Part shown: positions 46,695 to 57,769 of the stretch, piece by piece
Position numbering within the stretch: position 1 is the first letter of the stretch
How the letters are laid out: the number at the start of each line of letters is the position of its first letter
NCBI RefSeq assembly: GCF_001579945.1
Contig: NZ_CP011971.1
Location: 3,160,030 to 3,224,029 of the forward strand
DNA length: 64,000 bases
Direction: 5' to 3'
Source: Steroidobacter denitrificans
GTDB taxonomy: Bacteria; Pseudomonadota; Gammaproteobacteria; Steroidobacterales; Steroidobacteraceae
Program-made: the position numbers and the translations under genes
The notes under the pieces: model-generated
What the model was told of the DNA's origin: nothing
The model's input: the letters and a program-made list of their open reading frames with translations, nothing else
The model's database searches: none

Positions 46695-48662
46695 ATGCAG
46701 TCAGACAGCCCCAAAGAAAACTTCTCCGGCGGAGAGAATTTCGTGGAGGCCTTGAGCGCCTACAGCCGGTGCCATCGTGCCAAGCATTGGTCGGGCACCT
46801 TCGGCGAATTTCTTCGTGCGATCGTCCCGGCGCAGGCACGCGCAATTGCACGCACCAGTCACGAATACCTGTGGGACATGCTGGTGTGGTTCGGCCGCAA
46901 TGCGTCGAACAGCCCCGACGGCAATGGCGAAGCTGCAGATCCCCGCGAACTGTTCAAGCATGAACTGTTCGGCATCGACGACGCGCTGGGACGCGTTGTC
47001 GATTACTTCAAGGCCGCTGCGGCGGGATCCGATATCGGGCGACGGCTGCTGCTGCTGCTCGGTCCGCCTTCAGGCGGCAAGTCGACGATGGCCATCCTGC
47101 TCAAGCGAGGGCTGGAGGAATACAGTCACACGGACGATGGCGCCATATATGCCTTGCAGGGATCACCGATGCACGAATCGCCGCTCAATCTGGTTCCGGC
47201 CAGCCTGCGTGCGGATTTTCGCGATACTTATGGCGTCGAGATCCGCGGCGAACTCAGTCCTTGGGCGCGCGATCGGCTGGAGCGCGAATTCGACGGCGAT
47301 TTTTTGCGCATGCCGGTGGACCGAATCTTCCTGTCCGAGGCATCCCGTATCGGCGTGGGTACCTATGCGCCGCATGATCCGACCACGGCCGATCTTGCCG
47401 ACCTGGTCGGTTCCGTGGACTTGTCGAAGGTGGCGCAGTACGGCGACGAAGGTGATCCGCGCGCCTGGTCCTGGTCCGGCGCCGTCTATGCGGCCAGCCG
47501 AGGCGTGCTGGAGATGATCGAGATTCTGAAGGTCAAGCGCGAATTCCTGTATCTGCTGCTGACCTTGACGCAGGAACAAAACGTCAAGGTGTCGCGCTTC
47601 CCGCTCATCTACCTGGACGAGACGATCCTGGCGCATACCAATCTGGCGGAATTCCACAAGTTTCTACAGGAAAAGGAGAACGAAGCCCTGCTCGACCGCA
47701 TGGTCATCGTCAAGGTGCCCTACACCCTGTCCTACCTGGAAGAATCACGTATCTACGGCAAGCTCGTCTCCGCCGCACCGGCGTTCCGCGATGTGCATCT
47801 GGATCCGCATGCTCTGCGGGTCGCCTCCGTGTTCGCCGTATTGACCCGGCTGCTCAAGCCAGAGCGCGAAGGATTGGATCTGACCAAGAAGCTGCGCCTG
47901 TATGCCGGGGAAAGCGTGGAAGGCTTCTCGGATTCCGAAATCGTACGCCTGCGCGCCGAGGTTCCCGAGGAAGGTCTGACCGGCGTCAGCCCGCGATTCA
48001 TCGTGAACTCCATATCCAATGCCATCACGCGCAATGACAAGAAGAGCCTGACGAGCATGGAAGTTTTGCTGGCGCTGAAGGACTCCATCGAAACCGATGC
48101 TCGTATGGATACCAAGTCCAAGAAGTTGTGGATCGACTACCTGGTCCTGGCCCGCAAGGACTTCTACAACCGCTGGGTCAAGGAAGACGTACATCGTGCC
48201 TTGTTTGCCTCCTTCGAGGACGAAGCGCAAGAACTACTGGACAAGTATCTCGATGAGGTCGAAGCGTCGCTGGATCATCGTGAGGTAACCGACCCGATCA
48301 CCGGCGAATCACGCGCCGCCGACGAACGCTTCCTGCGGTCGGTGGAAGATCAGATCAAGGTATCAGAGTCCGGCAAGCAGACCTTCCGCCAGGAGGTCGT
48401 GCGCAAGGCCATGGTGGCCTACAAGACCGGTGAAAAATTCACGCTCAACAGCCATGCGAGAATGCGCGAGGCGATCGAACAATACCTGTTCGAAGAGCGC
48501 CGTGACGTTCTGCGCCTGGTCACCTCGGCGGCACGCCCGGACGATGAGGCCCGTAAGAAAATCTCGGCGGTTCAAGACCGGCTCACGAGCGAGTATGGTT
48601 ACGATGATCACAGCGCCAAGGAAGCGCTGAGCTATGTGACGACTTTACTGGCACAGGAGTAA
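46695..48662 (+). CDS. prkA: PrkA/YeaG family serine protein kinase
   Basis: A 655-residue cytoplasmic kinase with an AAA-type N-terminal domain (P-loop LGPPSGGKS, about 122-130) and the PrkA C-terminal domain. Motifs such as FLSEASRIGVGTY and FPLIYLDETILAHTN are characteristic. The length matches E. coli YeaG (644). I chose ATG 46695 with GGAGGG upstream; the frame is open from 46608. It is the first gene of prkA-yeaH-spoVR, the conserved set linked to nitrogen starvation and stationary-phase survival in enterics. Confidence 0.95.
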   Translation: MQSDSPKENFSGGENFVEALSAYSRCHRAKHWSGTFGEFLRAIVPAQARAIARTSHEYLWDMLVWFGRNASNSPDGNGEAADPRELFKHELFGIDDALGRVVDYFKAAAAGSDIGRRLLLLLGPPSGGKSTMAILLKRGLEEYSHTDDGAIYALQGSPMHESPLNLVPASLRADFRDTYGVEIRGELSPWARDRLEREFDGDFLRMPVDRIFLSEASRIGVGTYAPHDPTTADLADLVGSVDLSKVAQYGDEGDPRAWSWSGAVYAASRGVLEMIEILKVKREFLYLLLTLTQEQNVKVSRFPLIYLDETILAHTNLAEFHKFLQEKENEALLDRMVIVKVPYTLSYLEESRIYGKLVSAAPAFRDVHLDPHALRVASVFAVLTRLLKPEREGLDLTKKLRLYAGESVEGFSDSEIVRLRAEVPEEGLTGVSPRFIVNSISNAITRNDKKSLTSMEVLLALKDSIETDARMDTKSKKLWIDYLVLARKDFYNRWVKEDVHRALFASFEDEAQELLDKYLDEVEASLDHREVTDPITGESRAADERFLRSVEDQIKVSESGKQTFRQEVVRKAMVAYKTGEKFTLNSHARMREAIEQYLFEERRDVLRLVTSAARPDDEARKKISAVQDRLTSEYGYDDHSAKEALSYVTTLLAQE

Positions 48663-48704
48663 GCAGTTTACGAGAAACGAGATTGTGAGCGAGATGAGCG
48701 AGAG

Positions 48705-49883
48705 ATGAGCGAGAACACGTCGGACGAAACCAGCACTGCCGGCGGTGCCGGCGAGACCGGCTGGTACGACCTCTTTTCTCGCGGTGCGCGGGACTGGCTG
48801 CGTCATAACGATAAGATACGCGAGGCCGTGCGCCGGCATCTGCCGGAAATCATCGCCGGCGCGGATGTCCTGAGCGGCGGCACCAGTACGGTACGCGTTC
48901 CCGTACGCATGCTGGAACACTATCGCTTCCGCCTGCGCTCGCCCGGAGAGCAGCAGGGTGTGGGACAGGGACACGCCAGGCCGGGTGATCGGATCGGCCG
49001 CCCCCGGCAGGAAGACGAATCGCGGGGCCAAGGCGGCAACGAGGAAGGCACGATCCAGTATACCCTCGAGTTTCGCATCGACGACATCGTCGATTGGCTG
49101 TGGGAAGAGATGAAACTTCCCAACCTCGAGGCCAAGACGGGACGCGCCAAGGACGATGACTGGACACGCGAGGGCTGGGACCGCCGAGGGGCGCGTGCAC
49201 GCCTGGACCGGCGCCGCTCGCTGAAGGAGTCCATCAAGCGCCGCGGCATGCAAGCTGAAAGCGGAGTCACGTCGCCGCCGTTCACCGATGACGATCTGCG
49301 CTTTCGTCAACTGGCGAAGCGCGAGCAGCCCGCCATGCAGGCCGTCGTCATTCTGCTGCTGGACGTCTCGGGCAGCATGGGTGAGCGCGAACGCCGGATT
49401 GCCAAGGCCTTCTTTTTCTGGGTCATCCAGGGTCTGCGCCGCCAGTATCGAGACCTGGATCTGGTGTTCGTGGCGCATACCTCGCAAGCCTGGGAATTCC
49501 AGGAAGAGGAATTCTTTCATGTCAGCGGCACGGGCGGAACGCTCGCTTCTGCAGGCCTGGAGAAAGTGCGCGAGATCATTCAGGAGCGCTACAACCCCAG
49601 TCAATATAATGTATATCTATTCTACGCCTCGGACGGTGAGAACTTCCCTTCAGACCAGATCCAGGCGCAGGCAGTGCTCAAGGAACTGGCGCGCGCCTGC
49701 AACTATGCAGGCTTCCTGGAAGTCTCGGTGCTCACCGGCGAGGAGCCCGACAGTGAGACCGGCAAGCTGTTTCTGGAACTCGCCGATGGAGACGGGCAGG
49801 TCGGCGCTTTCCGGGTCGCCGGCGTGGAAGACATCTGGAAAGCCGTGAGGTACTTCTTCGGTCAGCAGGCTCAAACCTCATGA
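48705..49883 (+). CDS. yeaH: YeaH/YhbH family protein (DUF444) with VWA-like domain
   Basis: A 392-residue cytoplasmic protein, the usual partner of PrkA. The C-terminal half is von Willebrand A-like with the MIDAS start LLLDVSGSMGERE. The N-terminal half is charged, with a Gly/Arg-rich low-complexity part (about 78-110). It follows prkA by 42 nt and overlaps spoVR by 4 nt (ATGA). Its biochemical role is not known; co-occurrence points to the PrkA pathway. Confidence 0.93.
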   Translation: MSENTSDETSTAGGAGETGWYDLFSRGARDWLRHNDKIREAVRRHLPEIIAGADVLSGGTSTVRVPVRMLEHYRFRLRSPGEQQGVGQGHARPGDRIGRPRQEDESRGQGGNEEGTIQYTLEFRIDDIVDWLWEEMKLPNLEAKTGRAKDDDWTREGWDRRGARARLDRRRSLKESIKRRGMQAESGVTSPPFTDDDLRFRQLAKREQPAMQAVVILLLDVSGSMGERERRIAKAFFFWVIQGLRRQYRDLDLVFVAHTSQAWEFQEEEFFHVSGTGGTLASAGLEKVREIIQERYNPSQYNVYLFYASDGENFPSDQIQAQAVLKELARACNYAGFLEVSVLTGEEPDSETGKLFLELADGDGQVGAFRVAGVEDIWKAVRYFFGQQAQTS

Positions 49884-51274
49884 ACATCGAAGAATGGCAA
49901 ATCTACGCCGCCAGGATCGAACAGCTGGCCGCGGATCAGGGCTTGAAGTACCACCCGGTCGAATTCGAAATAGTACCCGAAAATTTCATGACCGAGATCG
50001 CGATCTACGGTCTACCGGTACGCATGCCGCACTGGTCCTTCGGAGCACGCTATATTTACCAGTTGATTCAGCATCGAATGGGTTTGTCGCGCCTGTTCGA
50101 AGTCGTCTATCCCGGCAATCCGGGACGTGCCTATCTTGCCAAGAGCAACAGCATCGCCGAAAACGTGTTGGTCACGGCCCACGTGCTGGGACATGCAGAC
50201 TTCTCCGCCAACAATCTGTTGTTCCGCCGCAGCCAGGCGGAAGTCGGCGAACACATCGTGGAACAGGCGGCGGCCCACGCACGCCGGATCAGTCAGGCCA
50301 TCCAGGATCATGGCATCGAGGCGGTCGAGACCGTCCTGGATGCGGCACTGGCATTGGAACAGCACGTGGATATTCACCAAGGCCTGCGGCGTGAAAAATA
50401 TCCCGAACGGATGCCGGATCGTGCGCCGCCCGCCGTCGACGAGTTTTCCCAGCGTTATGCCTTGCTGGGCCCCGATACTGCACGCCCGCGGATCAGTACC
50501 GGTCCCGCGAAGCGCACACCCACGCCGCCCCACCCGGAACAGGACTTATTGTGGTTCATCGCCCAGTACGCCCCGGACCTCGAGCCCTGGGAGCGTGACA
50601 TCTTCCTGGCGGTACGCGAGGAATCGTTCTATTTCTATCCGGTGTTCGCCTGCCAGATCATGAACGAAGGCTGGGCTTCCTACTGGCACGCGCGCCTGCT
50701 CAGAGAAGCCGATTTCCTGCCTCAATCCTGTTACGTCGATGCAATCAAGTGCCATTCGGACGTCGTGCGTCCGACCGCCGGCAGCGAGCAAGTGGCGCTG
50801 TCCACGAATCCCTATCATCTGGGCTTCTCGATCTGGGAAAAAATCATCGAGCAACAGGGACTGGAACAGGCCCGCCGCATCATGAGCGAGGACGACGATT
50901 TCTCGTTCGTGCGCAACCATCTCACCCTGGAGCTGGCGACGGAGCTCGAGCTGTTCCGCTATGAAGGTCCTGCCAACGGAACGCTGGTCGTTCAGGATGT
51001 CGATCTGCCGGCGCTGCACGAGGCCTTGCTGAGCCCGAAGTACGGCTTCGGCGCACCGACCGTCAGCGCCGCGCACGTCCACCTCGACGGCAGGCTGGAT
51101 CTGCTGCACGATCACGTCGCCGACGGCCGCGGCCTGGATCCGGAGCGTAGCCGCAAGGTTCTGGAATACATCGTCCGGGTGTGGCGCCGGCCCGTAACCC
51201 TGGCCACCGTGGACGGCAACGAGCATGGCATGGAGATCACCGTGTCGCCCTCGCTGCAGCTCGAAAGCGGCTAG
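49880..51274 (+). CDS. spoVR: SpoVR family protein (YcgB-like)
   Basis: A 464-residue cytoplasmic protein. Family motifs seen include VEFEIVPENFMTEIAIYGLPVRMPHW (in part), QLIQHRMGLSRLFEVVYPGNP, HVLGHADFSANN and MNEGWASYWH. Named for a Bacillus spore cortex gene, but in Gram-negatives it travels with prkA and yeaH. Overlaps yeaH as ATGA, so the three are one operon. The reaction is unknown. Confidence 0.94.
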   Translation: MNIEEWQIYAARIEQLAADQGLKYHPVEFEIVPENFMTEIAIYGLPVRMPHWSFGARYIYQLIQHRMGLSRLFEVVYPGNPGRAYLAKSNSIAENVLVTAHVLGHADFSANNLLFRRSQAEVGEHIVEQAAAHARRISQAIQDHGIEAVETVLDAALALEQHVDIHQGLRREKYPERMPDRAPPAVDEFSQRYALLGPDTARPRISTGPAKRTPTPPHPEQDLLWFIAQYAPDLEPWERDIFLAVREESFYFYPVFACQIMNEGWASYWHARLLREADFLPQSCYVDAIKCHSDVVRPTAGSEQVALSTNPYHLGFSIWEKIIEQQGLEQARRIMSEDDDFSFVRNHLTLELATELELFRYEGPANGTLVVQDVDLPALHEALLSPKYGFGAPTVSAAHVHLDGRLDLLHDHVADGRGLDPERSRKVLEYIVRVWRRPVTLATVDGNEHGMEITVSPSLQLESG

Positions 51275-51332
51275 ACGTTATTCATGAACATTCGACGTCT
51301 ATGGCTGCGCAGCCTCGGTTAAGCTTCATCGC

Positions 51333-54300
51333 ATGAGCGCGCCGCTGCCATTCCATCCCGCCGTCGACGCCTGGTTTCGCAGCACCTTCGCCGCGCCCAC
51401 GGCCGCGCAGACGCAAGCGTGGCCGGCCATCCAGTCGGGAAAAGACGTACTGATCGCCGCGCCCACGGGTTCCGGCAAGACCTTGGCGGCCTTCCTGGCC
51501 GCCATCGACGAACTCGTATGCGAAGGAGAACGATGGGGCTTGCCGGATGAGACACGCATCGTCTACGTCTCGCCGCTGAAATCGCTGTCGAACGACATCC
51601 ACCGCAACCTGGAGGCACCGCTGTCCGGCATACGTGCGCGTCTGCTCGAAGCCAGGAGTGGAAATGCCTCCCGGACGCGCGGACCGGGCGACGTCGAGAT
51701 CCGCACCTGGGTGCGCACCGGCGACACGCCCCAGCACGAGCGAGCACGGATGCGGCGCAAGCCGCCGCATATCCTCGTCACCACGCCGGAATCGCTCTAC
51801 ATCCTGCTCGGTTCACAATCCGGCCGCGACATGCTGGCCACGACGCGCAGCGTCATCATCGACGAAATCCACGCCGTCGCCGGCAACAAGCGCGGTTCCC
51901 ACCTGAGCCTGTCACTCGAGCGGCTCGATGCGCTGACCGGACGCCGGCCCACGCGCATCGGACTATCGGCCACCCAGCAGCCCATCGAGGAGATGGCGCG
52001 GTTCCTGGTCGGCACGAAACACATCGCGCAGGGTAACGCCGACTGCCGCATCATCGACAGCGGCCATGCACGGCACCGGGATCTCGCCCTGGAGCTGCCC
52101 GCCTCACCCCTGGAAGCGGTGATGTCCGGCGAGGCCTGGACCCAGGTCTACGACCGCCTGGCCCAGCTCATCCGCGAACATCGCACCACCCTGATCTTCG
52201 TCAACACCCGGCGCCTCGCCGAACGGGTTTGCCGCCACGTGTCCGAGCGGGTGGACGCCTGGCACGCGGCCGGCGCAGACGCTGCCGATGCCACCCTTGC
52301 CGACATCTCCGACGTTGGCAGCACCGACGCCGATGCCGGCGCCGACACCGAAGCCCGCTGCACCCCGTCCGGCGCGCGGGCGCGCAAGCGTTCCCTCCGG
52401 CCATCGCTCGTCGCCGCACACCACGGAAGTCTCGCGAGGGAGTTGCGCTTCGATGCCGAGCAGCGGCTCAAGCGTGGCGAACTCAAGGCACTGGTCGCAA
52501 CCGCCTCGATGGAACTGGGCATCGACATCGGCGAGGTCGATCTGGTGTGCCAGTTGGGCTCGCCACGGTCGATCAATGCCTTCCTGCAACGTGTCGGTCG
52601 CTCCGGGCACGCCGTGGGCGGCACACCGAAGGGTCGCCTGTTCCCCTTGTCCCGCGATGATCTGGCTGAATGCACTGCTCTGCTGGACAGCATCCGGCGC
52701 GGCGAGCTGGATCGATTGAAACTGCCGCTGCAGCCCCTGGACGTGCTGGCCCAGCAGATCGTCGCGGAAGCGGCGGCACGCGAATGCAGGGAGGACGAAC
52801 TCCATGAGCTGCTGCGCGGGGCCTATCCCTTCCGCGCGCTCACCCGCGAATCGTTCGACGAGATCGTGCGCATGCTGGCGGAAGGCTTCACCACCCGCCG
52901 CGGCCGCCGGGGGGCGTTGCTGCATCACGACGCCGTCAACCATCTGCTGCGCGGGCGCAAGGGCGCCCGGCTGACGGCGATCACCTCCGGAGGCGCCATT
53001 GCTGACACGGCCGACTATCAGGTGATGCTGGAGCCGGAAGGACACGTGGTCGGATCGGTCAACGAGGATTTCGCGGTGGAAAGCCTGACGGGCGACGTGT
53101 TCCAGCTCGGCAACGCCGCCTATCGAATCCTGCGCATCGAACGCGGTACCGTCCGCGTCGAGGATGCTCGCGGTGAAACGCCGTCGATTCCCTTCTGGCT
53201 GGGCGAGGCGCCTGGACGCACCGATGAACTGTCGGCCGCGGTGTCGCGGCTGCGCAGCGATATCGCCGCGTACCGGCATGATGAACCTGCGGCGCTGGAC
53301 CATCTGGTAAACACCGTGGGCATCGACACCGCCGCCGCGGCGCAGCTGCTCGCCTACTACACGGCCGCGCAGGCCGCGCTGGGCTGCCTGCCGACGCAGC
53401 GCATCATCGTCTTCGAGCGTTTTTTCGATGAAGCCGGCGGCATGCAGCTGGTGATCCATTCACCTTTCGGCGGCCGCATCAATCGAGCCTGGGGACTGGC
53501 ACTGCGCAAACGTTTCTGCCGCACGTTCAATTTCGAGCTGCAGGCGGCCGCGACCGAGGACACGATCATCCTGTCGCTGACCACGGCGCACAGCTTCGAG
53601 TTGCAGGACGTGGCGCGTTTCCTGCGTCCCGACAGCGCGCGGGACATTCTCGTCCAGGCGCTCCTGGCCTCGCCCATGTTTACGACGCGTTGGCGCCGGA
53701 ATGCCGCGATCGCGCTTGCCCTGCCGCGGTTTCGTGGCGGCAGGAAAGTCCCGCCGCAGCTGGCGCGCATGAACGCCGAGGATCTGCTCGCCGCCGTGTT
53801 TCCGGACCAGCTCGCCTGCGGCGAGAACCTGACGGGCGATATCGTGGTTCCCGATCATCCGCTGGTGCGCCAGGCGGTGCGCGACTGCCTGGAGGAAGCC
53901 ATGGACATCGAAGGCTTCGAGCGGCTCTTGTCGGCGCTGGTCAAGGGCGAGCTGCGTATCGAGGCGCGCGACCTCACCGAGCCCTCGCCGCTGGCGCTGG
54001 AAGTTCTGTCGGCACGGCCCTACGCCTTCCTGGACGATGTCCCGCTGGAGGAGCGCCGCACCCAGGCGGTCCTCGCCCGGCGCTGGCTGGACCCGGAGTC
54101 GGCCACGGACATCGGCAAGCTCGACTCCGCCGCGATCGCCCGCGTGCGCGCCGAAGCCTGGCCGGACGCGGCCAGCGCGGATGAGCTGCACGACGCCTTG
54201 CTGTGGTTCATGTTCCTGTCCGAGGCCGAAGTGCGGCGCATGCCGGCGTGGCCGGCACTGATGCACGAGCTCATGACGCGCCGTCGAGCCTGCCGGCTGC

Positions 54301-55922
54301 ACACCGACGCCGGCGTCTCGTACATCGCCACCGAGCGCATCCCGATGCTGCGCGCCCTCCTCCCAGGTGCCCGCATCGAAGCCGCGCACGCCGCCCCTTC
54401 GACTCATGAACCTGGGACTCATGAACCCGGGATCTGCGAACCTGCGGCGCATGAAAAGGCGTGGTCGTCCGAAGACGCGCTGCGCGAGCTGGTACGCGGA
54501 CGCCTGGAGGGACTCGGGCCGGTATCGGCGGACGCCGTGGCGCCGGCGCTGGACCTGCCGGCCCGCCACATCGACGCCGCGCTGCTGGCGCTGGAAGCGG
54601 AAGGCACCGCGATGCGCGGCCGGTTCGAGCCGGGAGGCACCCAGTGGTGCGACCGCCGTCTGCTGGCCCGCATTCACCGCTACACGGTCAAGCGCCTGCG
54701 CGCGGAAATCGAGCCCGTGCAGGCGCGCGATTTTCTGCGCTTCCTGTTCGACTGGCAGCATGTGACGCCGGACTCCGGCATGCAGGGTCCCGATGCCGTG
54801 CCCGCCGTGCTCGCCCAGCTCGAAGGCTTCGAGGTGCCTGCCGGCGCCTGGGAAACGGAAGTTCTACCGGCACGCATCGCCGGATACGAACCCGCCTGGC
54901 TGGATGAGCAGTGCCTGGCCGGGCGCATCGTATGGGCGCGGCTGGCCAGCCGCGCCGGCGACGCCGGACGTGGCGCGGCGCCGGTGCGCTCGACACCCAT
55001 CGCCCTGCTTTCCAGGCGCCACGTGCGCTACTGGACCGTGTTCACGGACCCGCCCCACTCCGGGTATCTCAAGTCCGGGCATCTCACCAGCAAGGCCCAG
55101 CAGGTCGCCGCGTTCATCCAGGCGCATGGTGCCTCCTTTTTCGATGAGATCGCCGAAGGCGTGCCGCTGTTGCCGAATCAAGTGAAGGACGCCCTTGCCG
55201 AACTGGTCGCACTGGGCCTGATGAACTCGGATGGCTTTGGCGGGTTGCGCGCCCTGCTGCTGCCCGCGGACCGCCGCAGGCCGGCGGCACGCGGCACGCG
55301 CCGGCGCAGCATGGCGATCTTCGGTATGCAGGACGCCGGCCGCTGGGCATGGGTACGGAAAGCCTCCGGAGGACAGCCGCCCGAGCCGGATTCTTCCGGC
55401 CGGGTCCCGACCGGCAGATCCGCGCAACGCCACCCGGGGACGGAAGCGATCGAGTATCTGTGCCACGGACTGCTGCGCCGCTGGGGCGTGGTGTTCTGGA
55501 AGCTGCTGGAACGTGAAGCCGGCTGGTTGCCGCCCTGGCGGGACCTGCTGCATTGCCTGCGGCGGCTGGAGGCACGCGGGGAGATTCGCGGCGGGCGCTT
55601 CGTGGCCGGTTTCTCGGGCGAGCAATTCGCCCTGCCGGAGGCCGTCGGCGCGCTGCGCGAGGTCCGTCGCCGGCCGATGCGGGATCAATTCGTTTCCTTG
55701 TCGGCGGCGGACCCTTTGAACCTGATCGGGATACTGACGCCGGGCGGGCGGCTGGCGTCGATCACGGGCAATCGGCTGCTGTATCGCGACGGCCTCCCCG
55801 TCGCCCTGCAAGCCGGCGGAGAGATCCGGTTCCTGGAATCCATGGATGAAAAAACCCAGTGGCAGACCAGGAACCTGCTGTTGCGCCGCCCGGCGCCGGC
55901 GCCGCTGGCCGGTCTGGCCTGA
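51333..55922 (+). CDS. lhr: Lhr-type large superfamily 2 helicase
   Basis: A 1529-residue ATP-dependent nucleic-acid helicase, close to E. coli Lhr (1538). Walker A is APTGSGKT (43-50), Walker B/motif II is DEIH, motif III is LSATQQ, and motif VI lies in [13 protein letters not shown] winged-helix and Lhr core follow, then the long C-terminal extension (DNA glycosylase-associated type in Lhr-Core relatives) to the end. A spacer of about 45 Ala/Asp-rich residues interrupts the second RecA domain, and four short THEPG-like repeats lie near residue 1025. It follows spoVR after 58 nt but is probably separate; no clear Shine-Dalgarno. Confidence 0.95.
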   Translation: MSAPLPFHPAVDAWFRSTFAAPTAAQTQAWPAIQSGKDVLIAAPTGSGKTLAAFLAAIDELVCEGERWGLPDETRIVYVSPLKSLSNDIHRNLEAPLSGIRARLLEARSGNASRTRGPGDVEIRTWVRTGDTPQHERARMRRKPPHILVTTPESLYILLGSQSGRDMLATTRSVIIDEIHAVAGNKRGSHLSLSLERLDALTGRRPTRIGLSATQQPIEEMARFLVGTKHIAQGNADCRIIDSGHARHRDLALELPASPLEAVMSGEAWTQVYDRLAQLIREHRTTLIFVNTRRLAERVCRHVSERVDAWHAAGADAADATLADISDVGSTDADAGADTEARCTPSGARARKRSLRPSLVAAHHGSLARELRFDAEQRLKRGELKALVATASMELGIDIGEVDLVCQLGSPRSINAFLQRVGRSGHAVGGTPKGRLFPLSRDDLAECTALLDSIRRGELDRLKLPLQPLDVLAQQIVAEAAARECREDELHELLRGAYPFRALTRESFDEIVRMLAEGFTTRRGRRGALLHHDAVNHLLRGRKGARLTAITSGGAIADTADYQVMLEPEGHVVGSVNEDFAVESLTGDVFQLGNAAYRILRIERGTVRVEDARGETPSIPFWLGEAPGRTDELSAAVSRLRSDIAAYRHDEPAALDHLVNTVGIDTAAAAQLLAYYTAAQAALGCLPTQRIIVFERFFDEAGGMQLVIHSPFGGRINRAWGLALRKRFCRTFNFELQAAATEDTIILSLTTAHSFELQDVARFLRPDSARDILVQALLASPMFTTRWRRNAAIALALPRFRGGRKVPPQLARMNAEDLLAAVFPDQLACGENLTGDIVVPDHPLVRQAVRDCLEEAMDIEGFERLLSALVKGELRIEARDLTEPSPLALEVLSARPYAFLDDVPLEERRTQAVLARRWLDPESATDIGKLDSAAIARVRAEAWPDAASADELHDALLWFMFLSEAEVRRMPAWPALMHELMTRRRACRLHTDAGVSYIATERIPMLRALLPGARIEAAHAAPSTHEPGTHEPGICEPAAHEKAWSSEDALRELVRGRLEGLGPVSADAVAPALDLPARHIDAALLALEAEGTAMRGRFEPGGTQWCDRRLLARIHRYTVKRLRAEIEPVQARDFLRFLFDWQHVTPDSGMQGPDAVPAVLAQLEGFEVPAGAWETEVLPARIAGYEPAWLDEQCLAGRIVWARLASRAGDAGRGAAPVRSTPIALLSRRHVRYWTVFTDPPHSGYLKSGHLTSKAQQVAAFIQAHGASFFDEIAEGVPLLPNQVKDALAELVALGLMNSDGFGGLRALLLPADRRRPAARGTRRRSMAIFGMQDAGRWAWVRKASGGQPPEPDSSGRVPTGRSAQRHPGTEAIEYLCHGLLRRWGVVFWKLLEREAGWLPPWRDLLHCLRRLEARGEIRGGRFVAGFSGEQFALPEAVGALREVRRRPMRDQFVSLSAADPLNLIGILTPGGRLASITGNRLLYRDGLPVALQAGGEIRFLESMDEKTQWQTRNLLLRRPAPAPLAGLA

Positions 55923-56044
55923 ATCGGCCTGCCTGAAGCGACGCTGCGTCCCACCGCTGCGCTCTTTACGGATCGCGTCGTTTCAAAACACGCAACCGCG
56001 GTTCAGCGTGAAAAGAGACTGCATATCCGCCAACAATCAGATAT

Positions 56045-56245
56045 CTAACGCGATGGGCGTTGAATTCGGACAAGAGTTTTTTGAAGTCTTGGAACATCCA
56101 GCACGTGTCCCTTCATTGCATACACCGACGTGGTAATTTCCATCACGGCGCGAATGCGCTCGCCCGGCGGCAAACGTTGCCATGCACGCTTGTCGGCGGC
56201 TTTCATCTCCTCCAGGCTGGTGTAACGAATAATGCGCTTGTCCAT
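56045..56245 (-). CDS. small conserved hypothetical protein (antitoxin-like size)
   Basis: A 66-residue charged protein starting MDKRIIRYTSLEEMKAADK and containing LPPGERIRAVMEI and DVPRLQKTLVRI. I recall similar short proteins (an EMK...W...ERI..V.E motif and a C-terminal DVPRLQ.T) in many proteobacteria, sometimes beside nucleotidyltransferase-type toxins, but no such partner is here. On the reverse strand TATACT lies about 12 nt before the ATG, so the leader may be very short. Function unknown. Confidence 0.6.
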   Translation of the reverse strand: MDKRIIRYTSLEEMKAADKRAWQRLPPGERIRAVMEITTSVYAMKGHVLDVPRLQKTLVRIQRPSR

Positions 56246-56403
56246 TGTTCGCGATCTAGTATATCTGACATCCGGCGATATTTTTGATGCAAACTGTGAC
56301 GCAGTTCATCCAAGGTGTGACGGTCGTCCCTGTCCCAGGCCGGGGAAAAGATTAAGTTCGTTCTCATCATTGACCTTGGAGGAAGGCTGGAGGCAGCTGT
56401 TCC

Positions 56404-56661
56404 ATGGCCGAACCCGGATCGAGCAAAGAAACCATGGAGGCATCGGTCAACGACCGCGTTGCAACACTATTGTCGCGCCTCGTCCCGGACGTCGTGTTCG
56501 ACGAGCCGTTCGAGTCCCGATTCCGCCCCTGGTACACGGAACATAGCCACACGCGCATTCGTCAAACGATGTGGACCGCGAATACGAACTCCTGGTCACC
56601 GGCGCATTTCGCACACAGCGACGCCGAGCGGCATAGACCACCAAATATCGAGCATCGATGA
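56404..56661 (+). CDS. possible small protein coupled to fbp
   Basis: An 85-residue open frame with no recognisable family. Two things support it: GGAGG lies about 10 nt before the ATG, and its stop overlaps the fbp start as ATGA (56658-56661). The first 45 codons use mostly G/C third positions like neighbouring genes; the rest less so, which could mean a decayed or frame-shifted 3' half. Upstream, 56246-56403 holds nothing I can name. Treat as tentative. Confidence 0.35.
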   Translation: MAEPGSSKETMEASVNDRVATLLSRLVPDVVFDEPFESRFRPWYTEHSHTRIRQTMWTANTNSWSPAHFAHSDAERHRPPNIEHR

Positions 56662-57704
56662 GGACTACCGACATTTCCCCCCAAGATACTTCTACGGCGC
56701 ATGCGCAGCGTTCGACCGACATCGTCACGCTCCAGGCTCACATCCTGCAACAGCAAACCCGCTATCCGGAAGCCAGCGGGCAGTTCTCATGGATCCTGTC
56801 CGCACTGTCCATTTCCACCAAGATGATCGCCGCGCATGTCCGCCGTGCACGGCTGGACGATGTGCTCGGCGCAGTTGGCAGCCAGAACGTCCAAGGAGAG
56901 CAGCAGCAGAAACTCGACGTGATCGCCAACGATATTCTGTTGCGCGCACTCGGCGGACGCGAGGGTGTCGCGATCGTCGCTTCGGAAGAAAACGAGCAAC
57001 CGATCATCCTGCGCTCTGACGATTCCGAGCAGCGCAAGTACTGCGTATTGTTCGATCCACTGGACGGATCTTCCAATCTGGACGTCTGCGGTGCAGTCGG
57101 TACGATCTTCAGTATCCTGCGCAAGGATCGCCGCTCGACACGACCGGAAGCCTCGCTCCTGCAGTGTGGCGCCAAGCAAGTAGCCGCCGGATACGTACTG
57201 TACGGCTCGTCGACCGTTTTCGTCCTGACGATCGGCCTGGGCGTAGACATGTTCGTCCTGGATCCGGCCTATGGCGCTTTCATCCGTGTCGCCGAGGGGC
57301 TCAGAATCCCGCCGGCGAACAAGTCCTATTCCGTCAATGAGGGTAATCGCCTGGGGTTTCCGCAAGGCTATCGAGATTATCTCTCCTGGGCGCAGGAACA
57401 AGGCTATTCCAGCCGCTATGTCGGCGCGATGGTGGCTGACGTGCATCGGATCCTCCTGCAGGGAGGAGTGTTCATGTATCCACCGACCCGCAAGGCCCCC
57501 GACGGCAAACTGCGCTTGATGTACGAAGCCAATCCCATGGCCATGCTGATCGAACAGGCGGGCGGCAAGGCGTATTGCGCGCCGGGACAACGCATCCTCG
57601 ATATCGTCCCCGACGATATCCATCAGCGCGTCCCGGTAGTCCTGGGCAGCGCCCAGGAAGTCGACCACGTCATGAACCGGCTGGCCGCGGCGGCACCAGG
57701 CTGA
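56658..57704 (+). CDS. fbp: class I fructose-1,6-bisphosphatase
   Basis: A 348-residue cytoplasmic enzyme of gluconeogenesis that hydrolyses fructose-1,6-bisphosphate. The metal/active-site motif is LFDPLDGSSNLDV, preceded by SEENEQP, with the sugar-phosphate part in YVGAMVADVHRILLQGG and KLRLMYEANPM. Length is typical of the class (about 330-340). The start ATG 56658 lacks a Shine-Dalgarno but overlaps an upstream 85-codon frame. With the glycogen operon it suggests active storage-sugar metabolism. Confidence 0.95.
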   Translation: MRTTDISPQDTSTAHAQRSTDIVTLQAHILQQQTRYPEASGQFSWILSALSISTKMIAAHVRRARLDDVLGAVGSQNVQGEQQQKLDVIANDILLRALGGREGVAIVASEENEQPIILRSDDSEQRKYCVLFDPLDGSSNLDVCGAVGTIFSILRKDRRSTRPEASLLQCGAKQVAAGYVLYGSSTVFVLTIGLGVDMFVLDPAYGAFIRVAEGLRIPPANKSYSVNEGNRLGFPQGYRDYLSWAQEQGYSSRYVGAMVADVHRILLQGGVFMYPPTRKAPDGKLRLMYEANPMAMLIEQAGGKAYCAPGQRILDIVPDDIHQRVPVVLGSAQEVDHVMNRLAAAAPG

Positions 57705-57769
57705 ACAGCAACCAGGCTCACCCCGGTGTATCCTGTGCCCCTTCCAACTTCAGCCCTTCCGGATTGCCA

